Below, one piece after another: positions 45,363-54,018 of a stretch of DNA of 64,000 nucleotides. The first letter of the stretch is position 1. Each line of letters begins with the position of its first letter. The notes beneath the pieces are model-generated. The model was given only the letters and a program-made list of their open reading frames with translations. It was not told the DNA's origin and did no database searches. The stretch is from Flavobacteriales bacterium (GTDB taxonomy: Bacteria; Bacteroidota; Bacteroidia; NS11-12g; UBA9320). The position numbers and the translations under genes are program-made. Location of the stretch: positions 1-64,000 of the forward strand of contig JACJZW010000009.1 in the NCBI GenBank assembly GCA_020635355.1. Direction: 5' to 3'.

Positions 45363-45719
45363 GTGGCAAGGATTTTCTCCTTTCTTTTAGTTCTGGTTCT
45401 CAATCTTCAATTGATGGGCAGTCTGTACTATTTATCGTGGTACAGTGCAAACAAAGAGTGGATTGCCCTTGAATTGTGTATCAATCGGGATGACGCCAAT
45501 AACACATGCCAGGGAAAATGCGTGTTAGGGCAAAAAATCAAGCAACTTGATACGGAACAGAATCAGTTATTCAGTTTGCTTGAGCTGCGACAAATACCCA
45601 CCATTCTTCCTTCCGTTCAAAGACCTTATCTTGACAGCGGTAGATTGATTGAACCATCAACTCCACCGCCACTTATCTACGATGATCCCTACATAACTTA
45701 CACGATTCCTCCTTCCTAG
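45363..45719 (+). CDS. Small exported protein with CxGKC-type cysteine motif
   Basis: This is a 118-residue protein from a GTG start, with an N-terminal hydrophobic anchor or signal (about 4-24). Behind it lies a conserved-looking cysteine motif: ELCINRDDANNTCQGKCVL, with cysteines 39, 49 and 53. Proteins with an N-C-x-G-K-C-x-L pattern are common in Bacteroidota and tend to stand beside metal-related exported proteins, from my recollection. The C-terminal half is Pro-rich and polar. It is the first gene of a three-gene cluster (50-base and 5-base gaps). A metal-binding role is inference. Confidence 0.65.
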   Translation: MARIFSFLLVLVLNLQLMGSLYYLSWYSANKEWIALELCINRDDANNTCQGKCVLGQKIKQLDTEQNQLFSLLELRQIPTILPSVQRPYLDSGRLIEPSTPPPLIYDDPYITYTIPPS

Positions 45720-45769
45720 ATTTCGATTCACTCCGGAATCAATTACATCTTAGGAATCAATTTATTTAA

Positions 45770-46642
45770 ATGAAAAAACATGTGATACTGCTGTTTCTAA
45801 CAGCGGTACAATTAAATGCGCTGGCATGTGAGGTATGCGGCTGTGCATCGATGTCGGCTACCATAGGCTACATGCCATCCCAAATCCGAAACCGAATTGG
45901 ACTGAATTACCAATTGAGCCGTTACCAATCCAATCATCCCGGAACCACTGATTACTTTTCGGATCGCTTTGCATCCTATTCACTGAGTGGGAGGATGCGA
46001 ATCGCCAGACGAATATTCGTTAGTGGCAATCTACCGTTTGTTCGAAATCAACAAGGCGAAACGCAGAAATCTGGAATAGGGGATTTCCAGTTCATGCTGC
46101 ACCAACTTACCGTGGATCAACGAGATTCCAACGGTTTAGGATGGCTTTGGATGAACGGTTTGGGCGTAAAAACTCCAACGGGACATTACAAGTCCGAAGT
46201 GACTTCCGTGTTACCCGCTAATTTGTTCCCCGGAACCGGGAGCTGGGATGGTTTGGCTCATTCAGCGCTGTCCTTTAGAAGCAAATTCTGGGTTGGATTT
46301 ACGGAGTTATCGTATCGTTATACGACCTCTAATCCATTAGGATACCAATCTGGAAATCAATTCATCACAACTGTTCAAATCTTTCGTGTTCAACAGTTCT
46401 CCATGTCATCGGTACTCTTCGGATTAGGGGAACGTTCCTCCTACGTACAAGTGGATCGCACCAATGAGGTCGCCAATATGTATAGCGGTGGATCGATTCA
46501 TGCACTAACCGGGTCCGTTCAATTCTACGCCACGAAATGGGCGTTGCGCGCGTCCTACGAAAAACCATTTCAACATCGTTTTTCCAAAGGATATGTGACC
46601 CCTCTGGACCAACTAACATTCAACATCACTTATTTAATCTAA
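45770..46642 (+). CDS. Outer membrane barrel-like protein with N-terminal CEVCGC motif
   Basis: This is a 290-residue exported protein. Directly at the signal-peptide end it carries CEVCGC (cysteines 20, 23 and 25), a motif able to bind a soft metal; C20 could also be lipidated. The rest reads as alternating amphipathic beta-strands with aromatic ends (RIGLNYQLSRYQ, FITTVQIFRVQQFSM, LTFNITYLI), suggesting a small outer membrane barrel. The TPTG(H/T)Y segment resembles that of transporter-like barrel families. Neighbours are also Cys- or His-rich. The function is unknown. Confidence 0.68.
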   Translation: MKKHVILLFLTAVQLNALACEVCGCASMSATIGYMPSQIRNRIGLNYQLSRYQSNHPGTTDYFSDRFASYSLSGRMRIARRIFVSGNLPFVRNQQGETQKSGIGDFQFMLHQLTVDQRDSNGLGWLWMNGLGVKTPTGHYKSEVTSVLPANLFPGTGSWDGLAHSALSFRSKFWVGFTELSYRYTTSNPLGYQSGNQFITTVQIFRVQQFSMSSVLFGLGERSSYVQVDRTNEVANMYSGGSIHALTGSVQFYATKWALRASYEKPFQHRFSKGYVTPLDQLTFNITYLI

Positions 46643-46647
46643 CACCA

Positions 46648-47064
46648 ATGAAAACAATAAATAAAACTTCAATCCTGGCCCTCGCCATAGGGATACTATT
46701 CATCTCATCCTGCAAAAAAGATGAGACGCCAACACCTACCGATGAGGCCACAACAACCATCACCATCACCTCTCCAGAAATGCATCACACGTACATGTTT
46801 GGTGACACTGTGGTTATACATGGGATGATTACCTCGGCATCAGAGCTTCATGGTTATGAAATTGAATTAAAAAACGTGTCTCAGGATACGGTGGTGCTAT
46901 TCAAAGAAGAACATGCTCATAGCACCGAGGAGCATTTTGACGCCATGTGGGTAAATGACGTCACGGGTCATAGCGATATGTTATTGACCATCCGCGCCAT
47001 TATCGATCATGAAGGAACGTCAGAAAGTAAAACGGCTTCCTTCCACTGTCATCCGAAAATGTAA
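46648..47064 (+). CDS. His-rich lipoprotein, possible metal binding
   Basis: This is a 138-residue lipoprotein (lipobox ISSC, cysteine 22). Eleven histidines are spread through a single beta-sandwich-like domain, including MHH, EEHAHSTEEH and a terminal FHCHP. The fold order (ITITSPEMHHTYMFGDTVVI, then GYEIELKNVS) recalls exported Ig-like domains of the DUF4625 kind, which I cannot confirm. The ATG at 46648 is five bases after the barrel-like gene, so they are co-translated. A long terminator follows. Confidence 0.7.
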   Translation: MKTINKTSILALAIGILFISSCKKDETPTPTDEATTTITITSPEMHHTYMFGDTVVIHGMITSASELHGYEIELKNVSQDTVVLFKEEHAHSTEEHFDAMWVNDVTGHSDMLLTIRAIIDHEGTSESKTASFHCHPKM

Positions 47065-47082
47065 CGGAATGAAACTGCACAG

Positions 47083-47114
47083 GCCGCTGGCGAATGATCG
47101 TCAGCGGCTTTTTT
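47083..47114 (+). terminator. Intrinsic terminator of the Cys/His-rich cluster
   Basis: GCCGCTGGCGA pairs with TCGTCAGCGGC around ATGA (one G-T pair), then T6. It overlaps the stop of the convergent gene. Confidence 0.85.
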
Positions 47115-47613
47115 GTATTCGTTGACCGATCAATTTGATGAATCGATCTCGTCGGGCATTCGATGCCAGAGGAAATCGTATCAGTTCCAATTGTTCATGG
47201 TAAACTGTTCCTCCCCGATCGTTTAATTCTGTTGCAACGATTTTCTCGTTGGCAACTCTTAGATCTACGCTGTGAGTCAGGTCTTTCACCGTCGTTATGG
47301 ACGATATCGAAGCGGTTGGGATACCAATGTGGAAGGATCGATTGCCTCGAACCGTTAGCACATAATACAATTGTCGGGACTGTTCATGATAGAATCCGGT
47401 GGTGTAGGAAATCGCGTGAACATGGCCGGGTTGCAAACCGAAGGTCATAGAAACTGAGTCGGCATTGAGCAATTTTGCCACCTTCTGAAGTCGTTTGTCT
47501 GATTTTCCGATTTGAGCGGCCGATGGCTGTACTGCCGGGTGAAATGCCGACGAACAAATGGCCAAAACAAGTAAGAGAGGGGCAAGCATACGCTTGCCAG
47601 GAGGATGCATCAT
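47101..47613 (-). CDS. Exported protein of unknown function coupled to lptB
   Basis: This is a 170-residue protein with a signal peptide (about 1-34; hydrophobic core APLLLVLAICSSAF). The mature part is basic and beta-rich (HVHAISYTTGFYHEQSRQLYYVL). Its ATG overlaps the lptB stop (ATGA at 47613-47610), so it is translationally coupled to the lipopolysaccharide-transport ATPase. A role in envelope transport is possible but only by position. Confidence 0.62.
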   Translation of the reverse strand: MMHPPGKRMLAPLLLVLAICSSAFHPAVQPSAAQIGKSDKRLQKVAKLLNADSVSMTFGLQPGHVHAISYTTGFYHEQSRQLYYVLTVRGNRSFHIGIPTASISSITTVKDLTHSVDLRVANEKIVATELNDRGGTVYHEQLELIRFPLASNARRDRFIKLIGQRIQKSR

Positions 47614-48362
47614 CTCAATTCAAAGTTTTTCCCCAGATAGACGCTTCGAACTTGCTCATCGTTCGCTAGTTCTTCCGCTGTGCCGGATCGAAGAATGGAG
47701 CCTTCAAACAGGAGATAAGATCGATCGGTAATAGTTAGCGTTTCATGAACATTGTGATCCGTAATCAATACACCAATGTTCTTGCTGATGAGCTTCTTCA
47801 CAATTTCCTGAATGTCCTCAACGGCAATAGGATCCACTCCGGCAAAGGGCTCATCCAATAAAATAAACTTTGGGTTCACGGCCAATGCCCGGGCAATTTC
47901 AGTTCTTCGACGTTCTCCCCCTGACAATACATTCCCCATGTTCCCTCGAACCTTTTCCAGTCCAAATTCGGCAATCAAGCGCTCCAATTGCTCTTCCTGA
48001 TCTACCCGGTTCAGTTTGGTAAGCTCCAGCACCGCTTTGATATTGTCTTCCACTGTCAAGTTACGAAACACGGAAGCCTCTTGAGGCAGATAACCAATGC
48101 CTCGTCGGGCGCGTTGGTACATGGCTCTACTGGTAATATCCTCATTATCCAGATACACCTTGCCTGCATCGGGTTTGATCAGGCCCACTACCATATAGAA
48201 AGTCGTTGTTTTCCCGGCTCCGTTTGGTCCTAACAACCCAACGATTTCGCCTTGTTTCACCTCGATGCTCACCTGATCAACAACCTTTCGTTTCCGATAC
48301 TGTTTAACCAGGTTTTCAGAACGCAGCACCATGTGCTTCTTCGTGGTTTCAACTGACTGCAT
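47610..48362 (-). CDS. lptB: LPS export ABC transporter ATP-binding protein
   Basis: LptB powers extraction of lipopolysaccharide from the inner membrane with LptFG. The chain shows Walker A GPNGAGKT (45-52 in the longer form), the Q-loop LPQEASVF, the signature LSGGERRRTEIARAL, Walker B FILLDEP and the H-loop ITDHNV. GIGYLPQEASVFRNLTVEDN is characteristic of LptB. The 250-residue form starts at 48362; the ATG at 48332 (MVLRSENLVKQY, 240 aa) fits the family length better. A -7 box ends four bases before the first ATG, so the second start would give a normal leader. Confidence 0.94.
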   Translation of the reverse strand: MQSVETTKKHMVLRSENLVKQYRKRKVVDQVSIEVKQGEIVGLLGPNGAGKTTTFYMVVGLIKPDAGKVYLDNEDITSRAMYQRARRGIGYLPQEASVFRNLTVEDNIKAVLELTKLNRVDQEEQLERLIAEFGLEKVRGNMGNVLSGGERRRTEIARALAVNPKFILLDEPFAGVDPIAVEDIQEIVKKLISKNIGVLITDHNVHETLTITDRSYLLFEGSILRSGTAEELANDEQVRSVYLGKNFELR

Positions 48363-48366
48363 GGTA

Positions 48367-48374
48367 CAAAGGTA
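48367..48374 (-). promoter_or_regulatory. -7 element of lptB
   Basis: TACCTTTG on the minus strand (48374-48367), four bases before the ATG at 48362 or 34 before the ATG at 48332. Confidence 0.45.
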
Positions 48375-48433
48375 GATGGTTATGGCTTGCCAGATGTATG
48401 GATCGGATCAATCCCGCCTTAAATCATACCAAT

Positions 48434-48466
48434 TTTGACATCACAACGTTAGTTCACATATATTTG
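48434..48466 (+). promoter_or_regulatory. Promoter of the 48488 outer membrane protein gene
   Basis: TTTG at 48434-48437, 21 bases, then TATATTTG at 48459-48466, 21 bases before the ATG. Confidence 0.62.
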
Positions 48467-48487
48467 CAATCATTCGAATCATTGATT

Positions 48488-49231
48488 ATGAAGCGATTTA
48501 AAGGATTTATTTTAGTGGGTCTTGCCCTGTTAGCAGGACTACCAATGGCTTCAGCCCAGTTCTGGCTTGGAGCCCGGGGAGGAATCAACCTCGCCAACAT
48601 GAGTACCAATACGGCCGGTGCCGTTGACAACCGCATTATGGGGATCCACGGAGGTGTGACCACCCGCTTGCAATTGACTAAGAAGTTCTCCGCTGGAGCA
48701 GATGCCCTCTTTAGTCAGTTTGGAAACAACCAAAAAATTGTCATCGAAGGTGGCGGGTCCAACATTACTACCGAGACCAAAAACACCATCAGCTATGCCC
48801 TAGTACCGCTCTATATCAATTATGAAATGCCGATCCGAAGCAAGGATCTCGTACCCTATCGGGTGAAAGAATCCTATGTTTCTGCTCATCTATATGGAGG
48901 CGGATACTTTGGTTACGCCCTGGGTGTAAATCAAGCTATCACAACCACCACCATTACAGGCGATCAAACAACGGTTACCAATGCAGAAGGTAAACTGGTA
49001 AGTTCCACGTATAGCCCAGTAGATTTTGGCATCATGGCTGGAGCCGGTTTCTCCTTCCGTTTGGACGAAGAAAAACGTCAACGAATGGCACTCGACTTCC
49101 GTTACTTCATGGGATTTGGTGACTTCGACAAGAGCGATGCGGGAAAAGCGACCAATACGCCATTGGCTATTTCCTTGTCGTATCAGTACAAACTCACCAA
49201 GCGTATTTATACCAATCGCAAGCGTTTCTAA
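48488..49231 (+). CDS. Outer membrane beta-barrel protein (PorT-like)
   Basis: This 247-residue protein has a signal peptide (about 1-24, MASAQ) and an eight-to-ten-strand barrel pattern. It begins FWLGARGGINLANM, a common start of Bacteroidota small barrels of the PorT/OmpX-like group, and contains YALVPLYINYEMP and GAGFSFRL. The ATG at 48488 was chosen by the signal peptide and the promoter just upstream; the longer frame crosses the promoter. The specific role is unknown, and the PorT name would need a search. Confidence 0.75.
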   Translation: MKRFKGFILVGLALLAGLPMASAQFWLGARGGINLANMSTNTAGAVDNRIMGIHGGVTTRLQLTKKFSAGADALFSQFGNNQKIVIEGGGSNITTETKNTISYALVPLYINYEMPIRSKDLVPYRVKESYVSAHLYGGGYFGYALGVNQAITTTTITGDQTTVTNAEGKLVSSTYSPVDFGIMAGAGFSFRLDEEKRQRMALDFRYFMGFGDFDKSDAGKATNTPLAISLSYQYKLTKRIYTNRKRF

Positions 49232-49251
49232 TACGCAATCCAACGAATTTG

Positions 49252-49284
49252 AAAAGGGCAGTGCATCACTGCCCTTTTTTATTT
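49252..49284. terminator. Bidirectional intrinsic terminator
   Basis: AAAAGGGCAGTG pairs exactly with CACTGCCCTTTT around CAT, with T-rich flanks on the plus strand and four T on the minus strand. It serves the barrel gene and the convergent recX. Confidence 0.85.
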
Positions 49285-49737
49285 TTCGGACGGATAGGCC
49301 TTCACCCGATTCCAAACCAGATCGGTTTCATATCCTTTCCGGATCAGAAAAGCCGCCACCTTTCCATTGCGATCAAAATCAGATAAATCAGGCCATGATT
49401 GCATTTTGGTTTTGATCAGATCATCCATCGTTTGTTGATACTGATCTTCGTTAATCTCCTCCAACCCCACGCGTATGCAATACGCACTGATCTGACGTTG
49501 CTTTAGTTCGCGTCGAATGCGTTCCCTCCCCCACTTACGGACTCGAAATTTGCCGCCTGCATAGGCTCTGCTGAATCGTTCCTCATTCAAAAAATTCTCT
49601 TCAATCAACCGGGAAATCATTTCCTCACAATCCAGTCCGTAAACACCCAGCGACTTCAACTTGGCGCGCACCTCCTGATGGCATCGTTCCTGCCAGGCAC
49701 AATACTTTTGAATTCTCAACCACGCTTTTTTATCCAT
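49279..49737 (-). CDS. recX: Regulatory protein RecX
   Basis: RecX binds and inhibits RecA filaments. The 152-residue all-helical protein shows the three-repeat pattern: the N-terminal YCAWQERCHQEVRAKL, the middle IEENFLNEERFSRAYAGGKFRVRKWG with RERIRRELKQR, and the C-terminal KVAAFLIRKGYETDLVW. Length and motifs fit the family. RecA is not in the window. The ATG at 49737 is preceded by a one-mismatch box (TTTATTTG). Confidence 0.9.
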   Translation of the reverse strand: MDKKAWLRIQKYCAWQERCHQEVRAKLKSLGVYGLDCEEMISRLIEENFLNEERFSRAYAGGKFRVRKWGRERIRRELKQRQISAYCIRVGLEEINEDQYQQTMDDLIKTKMQSWPDLSDFDRNGKVAAFLIRKGYETDLVWNRVKAYPSEK

Positions 49738-49798
49738 GAACGGCTCAAATAAAATGAATTCAGCCTATTGATCAAATCAATTCATACGCGTGAGTTGC

Positions 49799-49806
49799 TA
49801 CCTTTG
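49799..49806 (+). promoter_or_regulatory. -7 element of the murF-alr fusion gene
   Basis: TACCTTTG, five bases before the ATG at 49812, predicting a leaderless or very short leader. Confidence 0.45.
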
Positions 49807-49811
49807 AGCCA

Positions 49812-52277
49812 ATGCGTTATCGAGCCAGCCATATTGCGGCACTTACCGATTCAATCTTCATTGGAACCGATTCCGAAGTGGCTCAAATCAGCTTTGATTC
49901 CCGAAAAAATTCGGATGAGCAATTTGCCTTATTTGTGGCCATTCCCGGAGGTCATCGCGATGGGCATCAGTTTTTAAACGACGCGTATGCCAAGGGCTTC
50001 AGAACCTTTCTGGCCAGTCACATTCCAACGGAACTCAAGGAGGTGGAGGCAACGTGGATTATCAACCCAAACCCACTGCATGCGTTGCAAACGTTGGCAA
50101 GAGCACATCGTTCGCGCTATGATATTCCCGTTCTGGCCATTACCGGCAGTCATGGAAAAACCATCGTGAAGGAGTGGTTATATCATGTGCTGCATCGGGA
50201 ACTTTCGATTGCCCGAAGCCCTAAGAGTTACAACTCCCAACTGGGTGTTCCATTGTCGGTATTGCTTCTGGACGATCATCACAACCTTGGTGTTTTTGAA
50301 GCAGGTATATCGGAGAAAAATGAAATGACCGCCTTACGCGACGTGATTCAACCGTCATTGGGTTTATTTACAAACCTGGGCAAGGCTCATGATGCCGGGT
50401 TTGCCAGCATGGATGCAAAACTTGCGGAGAAGTTTAAACTCTTTGACGCCTGCCACACCCTTATTTCACGAATTGATGATGATCAGGTTCGGAAAGCAAC
50501 GGAGAACTGGAGCGAGCAAACCGGCGGTCGGTTAATCTCCTGGTCCACCACCAGGCGTCAAACCCACGTGCGTGTTCGAATTCTGAAACGAACCGATCAC
50601 AGCGCCGTTAGCTTGAAATGTGGTGATCAATTCTATGAACTTACGCTTCCGTTTATTGATGATGCTTCGCTCGAAAATGCCATACACGTCTGGTGCGTGG
50701 TATGGGCGTTAGGTCTGGACGTTGAAAGTGTGACCCATCATTTCGCTCGGCTCATGCCTGTGGAAATGCGCCTGAATCAGAAATCCGGCATTCATGGCAC
50801 CACCCTCATTTGCGACTATTACAACGCTGATTTAACCTCACTTGAAATCGCGTTGGACTGGATGTCTCGGCAGGAGAATCATCATCGGAAGACCGTTATC
50901 CTTTCCGACATTGAACAGAGCAATTTGTCGGACCAGGCCCTGGCAGAACAAGTTGCGTCTACACTTAACCGGCACCAAATCAATCGCGTATTGGCTGTTG
51001 GTAGCCTGTTTGCCAATCGGCATAAACTTTTAGACACAGATGAATTTCACCATTTTGAGTCTACCGAAACACTGCTGAAATCATTGGGCCGACTCCAATT
51101 TGAACAGGAGACCATTTTACTGAAAGGAGGCCGACGATTCCAATTTGAGCGCATCGAGCGACGATTGCAACGTCAGGCTCACAATACCGTCCTGGAGGTG
51201 AACATGAATGCGTTGCGGCATAATCTTCAATTTTTCCGCAATCGTTTGAAGCCTGATACCGCATTGATGGTGATGGTAAAGGCCTATTCGTACGGCAGTG
51301 GCGGCCATGAAATTGCCCACTTCCTTCAGCACGAAGGCGTGGATTATTTGGCAGTGGCTTATGCCGATGAAGGCGTTGCCCTTCGAAACGATGGGATTCA
51401 TTTGCCCATTATGGTGATGAATTCCGACGCGGATTCCTATGAGCTGATGTTGGAATACGATCTGGAACCAGAGGTTTTCAGTCAGGAAAGTCTGGCGTTC
51501 CTGATCGAAGCGTTGGAAAGACATCCGGAACGGAGTTGCAAGATTCACTTGGAATTGAACTCTGGAATGAACCGGCTGGGCTTTGATTCTGAGGACATTG
51601 ATCAGATTATGACCCTGATTCACAAGCACCCACAGTTGAGCTTGGTTTCTGTATTTAGTCATCTGGCCATGAGCGATGAGGCACACGGAGAATCATTCAC
51701 CAAAAAGCAAATTCAATTCTTTGAACAGCAGTTCAACCGCGTAACGGAAGGCATCAAGCCCAAGCCGATAAAGCATATCCTGAACAGTGCCGGCATCCTG
51801 CGTTTCCCTCAAGCCCAATTCAACATGGTTCGATTGGGAATTGGTATATACGGCATAGATCCATCAAGAGACCTACAAGGTAACCTGGAGTATGTGGGTA
51901 CCTTATGGTCTACGATATCTCAAATCCGAAAGGTGAAGGCCGGAGATGGAATTGGGTATGGTCAGCACGACAGTGCAACACACGACCGAACCATTGCCGT
52001 GATTGCTATTGGTTACGCCGATGGCTTAAATCGATTACTGAGTCAGGGTAAAGGATATTTCACGATTGGAGGAATGAAGGCACCTATTGTGGGCAACATC
52101 TGTATGGACATGACCATGTGTGATGTCACCAACATCGATTGTCGGGTTGGTGAACGCGTTCAGGTTTTTGGCGAATCGCCTTCCATCAACGAAGTAGCGG
52201 ATATCTTAGGAACCATTCCCTATGAAATTCTGACCTCTGTGTCGCAGCGTGTCAAACGCATCTATACCGAAGAGTGA
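49812..52277 (+). CDS. Fused UDP-MurNAc-tripeptide:D-Ala-D-Ala ligase / alanine racemase
   Basis: This 821-residue bifunctional enzyme of peptidoglycan synthesis is a fusion known from Bacteroidota. Residues about 1-450 are MurF-like: the ATP loop ITGSHGKTIVKEW, GVFEAGISEKNEM and FTNLGKAHDAGF. Residues about 455-821 are a fold-type III alanine racemase: the PLP lysine in MVKAYSYGSGG, LELNSGMNRLGF, RLGIGIYGIDPS and the second catalytic tyrosine region AIGYADGLNRLL with GNICMDMTMCDV. The racemase half makes the D-Ala that the ligase half uses as a dipeptide. The 3' end overlaps convergent recJ by 16 bases. Confidence 0.95.
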   Translation: MRYRASHIAALTDSIFIGTDSEVAQISFDSRKNSDEQFALFVAIPGGHRDGHQFLNDAYAKGFRTFLASHIPTELKEVEATWIINPNPLHALQTLARAHRSRYDIPVLAITGSHGKTIVKEWLYHVLHRELSIARSPKSYNSQLGVPLSVLLLDDHHNLGVFEAGISEKNEMTALRDVIQPSLGLFTNLGKAHDAGFASMDAKLAEKFKLFDACHTLISRIDDDQVRKATENWSEQTGGRLISWSTTRRQTHVRVRILKRTDHSAVSLKCGDQFYELTLPFIDDASLENAIHVWCVVWALGLDVESVTHHFARLMPVEMRLNQKSGIHGTTLICDYYNADLTSLEIALDWMSRQENHHRKTVILSDIEQSNLSDQALAEQVASTLNRHQINRVLAVGSLFANRHKLLDTDEFHHFESTETLLKSLGRLQFEQETILLKGGRRFQFERIERRLQRQAHNTVLEVNMNALRHNLQFFRNRLKPDTALMVMVKAYSYGSGGHEIAHFLQHEGVDYLAVAYADEGVALRNDGIHLPIMVMNSDADSYELMLEYDLEPEVFSQESLAFLIEALERHPERSCKIHLELNSGMNRLGFDSEDIDQIMTLIHKHPQLSLVSVFSHLAMSDEAHGESFTKKQIQFFEQQFNRVTEGIKPKPIKHILNSAGILRFPQAQFNMVRLGIGIYGIDPSRDLQGNLEYVGTLWSTISQIRKVKAGDGIGYGQHDSATHDRTIAVIAIGYADGLNRLLSQGKGYFTIGGMKAPIVGNICMDMTMCDVTNIDCRVGERVQVFGESPSINEVADILGTIPYEILTSVSQRVKRIYTEE

Positions 52278-53989
52278 AGTCGGATATCCTTTAACATGAG
52301 CTGAATGGTTGTGCGATTATTGAAGTAATTCTCTTCAATGGTGTACAGGATATCCAATCGCGTTCCACCCAATACTTCGTTGTACCAATCGCCAAAACCA
52401 AATCCCACCGCCGTGTAGGGTTGTTCTCCCCGCGATTGCTGCAGACTAAGCTTTAAATGTTCATTGTTCTTTCCCATTGTCCGGGCAACGCCCGTATCAA
52501 AAACTGCATTCGATCGGAAAACTGGAATGGGATTGTTAGGTCCAAAGGGGGCGAACTTTTTTAAATTTCGAAGGAAGTCATCCGTGATGGTATGGATGTT
52601 TAACTCCGCTTCATAGGCAATTTCCGGAGTGAGATGATCTGCAGTAAGTTCCTTCGCCGAGGATTCAAAAGCCGCTCGAAAAGCCATCAAATTTTCAGGA
52701 CGAATTTTCAGACCTGCGGCGTACTTATGCCCACCAAATTGGTAGAGAAGTTGACTGCATTTGGTTAGGGCTTCGTGAATATCGAAGCCTTCAATGGATC
52801 GGGCAGAACCTACATAGAAGTCGCCTGAACGGGTAAGAAGGATGGTTGGACGATAATGCTTCTCCATGATCCGGCTTGCCACAATGCCCACCACACCCTT
52901 ATGCCAGTCCTCACCAACAATGAGGTTGGTTTTGTTTGTCGGGAATCCTTCCTGTTGTTGAAGAACATGCCAGGCTTCCTCGGTAATAGACCGATCAAGA
53001 CCTTGACGTTCCGAATTGTAATCGTTCAGTTGAGCAGCTAAATCATCGGCCTGATCATCATCATCCGACAATAATAACCCCACTGCGGTAGTGGCGCTAG
53101 CCATGCGTCCTGCGGCATTTATTCTTGGCCCAATCATAAACACCACATTGGAAATATCCAGATCCGGCTTATTAATAAACTTGTCGATGATGGTCTTCAA
53201 ACCGGCACCGGGTTGTTCATTTAATTTCTTGAGACCGAGGTAAGCCAAGGTTCGGTTTTCCTCCACCATGGGAACCAGGTCAGACGCAATACTTACGGCA
53301 ACGAGATCAATATAGGATTGGAATTCTTCATTCGGCAAATTCATGGAGGTGCACAGGGCCTGAATAAGTTTGAACCCGATACCACATCCGGAAAGTTCAT
53401 GGAACGGATAACCGGCATTTTCACACTTGGGGTTGAGTATGGCAAAGGCAGGCGGAAGATCTGCACCGGGCTCATGGTGATCACAAATAATGAGATCCAC
53501 ACCGGCTTGTTGAGCCTTTCGAGTAAGTTCAACGGAACGAATCCCACAATCCAGCGCAATCATCAGATTCACCCCCTGTTCAATGGCTCGTTCAATTCCA
53601 AGTTCCGAAATACCATATCCTTCTTTCTCGCGATCCGGAATGTAGTAATCAATCAGTGGAATGAACTGACGAAGAAATCCAAAGACCAACGCTACACTGG
53701 TGGTTCCATCAACATCGTAATCGCCGTAAATCCGGACGTGTTCCCCTTGATTAATGGCTTCGCCGATGCGGTCAACCACTTTTTGCATATCCCTGAAAAG
53801 AAACGGATCATGCAAATCAGCCCAGGTTGGAGAAAAAAAACTTCGTGCTGTTGAGGGATTGGTTAATTGCCGGTTGATCAGCATCCGGGCAAACACGGGA
53901 TTTACGTTTAGATCCGCGCATACCCGTGAGATTTCATCATCGGATGTATCGGATAATGGTACCCATTTATAAGAGGATGCGGTATTCAT
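52262..53989 (-). CDS. recJ: Single-stranded-DNA-specific exonuclease RecJ
   Basis: RecJ degrades single-stranded DNA 5' to 3' in recombination and mismatch repair. The 575-residue chain has the DHH-family motifs YGDYDVDGTTS (about 94-104), LDCGIR and the DHH core CDHHEPG, the C-terminal DHHA1 GGHKYAAG, and an OB-fold tail. GPRINAAGRMA is also typical. The ATG at 53989 fits the family. No TAnnTTTG box was seen just upstream, so it may be read from the PfkB-kinase gene direction or a weaker promoter. Confidence 0.95.
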   Translation of the reverse strand: MNTASSYKWVPLSDTSDDEISRVCADLNVNPVFARMLINRQLTNPSTARSFFSPTWADLHDPFLFRDMQKVVDRIGEAINQGEHVRIYGDYDVDGTTSVALVFGFLRQFIPLIDYYIPDREKEGYGISELGIERAIEQGVNLMIALDCGIRSVELTRKAQQAGVDLIICDHHEPGADLPPAFAILNPKCENAGYPFHELSGCGIGFKLIQALCTSMNLPNEEFQSYIDLVAVSIASDLVPMVEENRTLAYLGLKKLNEQPGAGLKTIIDKFINKPDLDISNVVFMIGPRINAAGRMASATTAVGLLLSDDDDQADDLAAQLNDYNSERQGLDRSITEEAWHVLQQQEGFPTNKTNLIVGEDWHKGVVGIVASRIMEKHYRPTILLTRSGDFYVGSARSIEGFDIHEALTKCSQLLYQFGGHKYAAGLKIRPENLMAFRAAFESSAKELTADHLTPEIAYEAELNIHTITDDFLRNLKKFAPFGPNNPIPVFRSNAVFDTGVARTMGKNNEHLKLSLQQSRGEQPYTAVGFGFGDWYNEVLGGTRLDILYTIEENYFNNRTTIQLMLKDIRLHSSV

Positions 53990-54018
53990 CGGGACGAATA
54001 TCGCCTTCTGAGCAGTTG

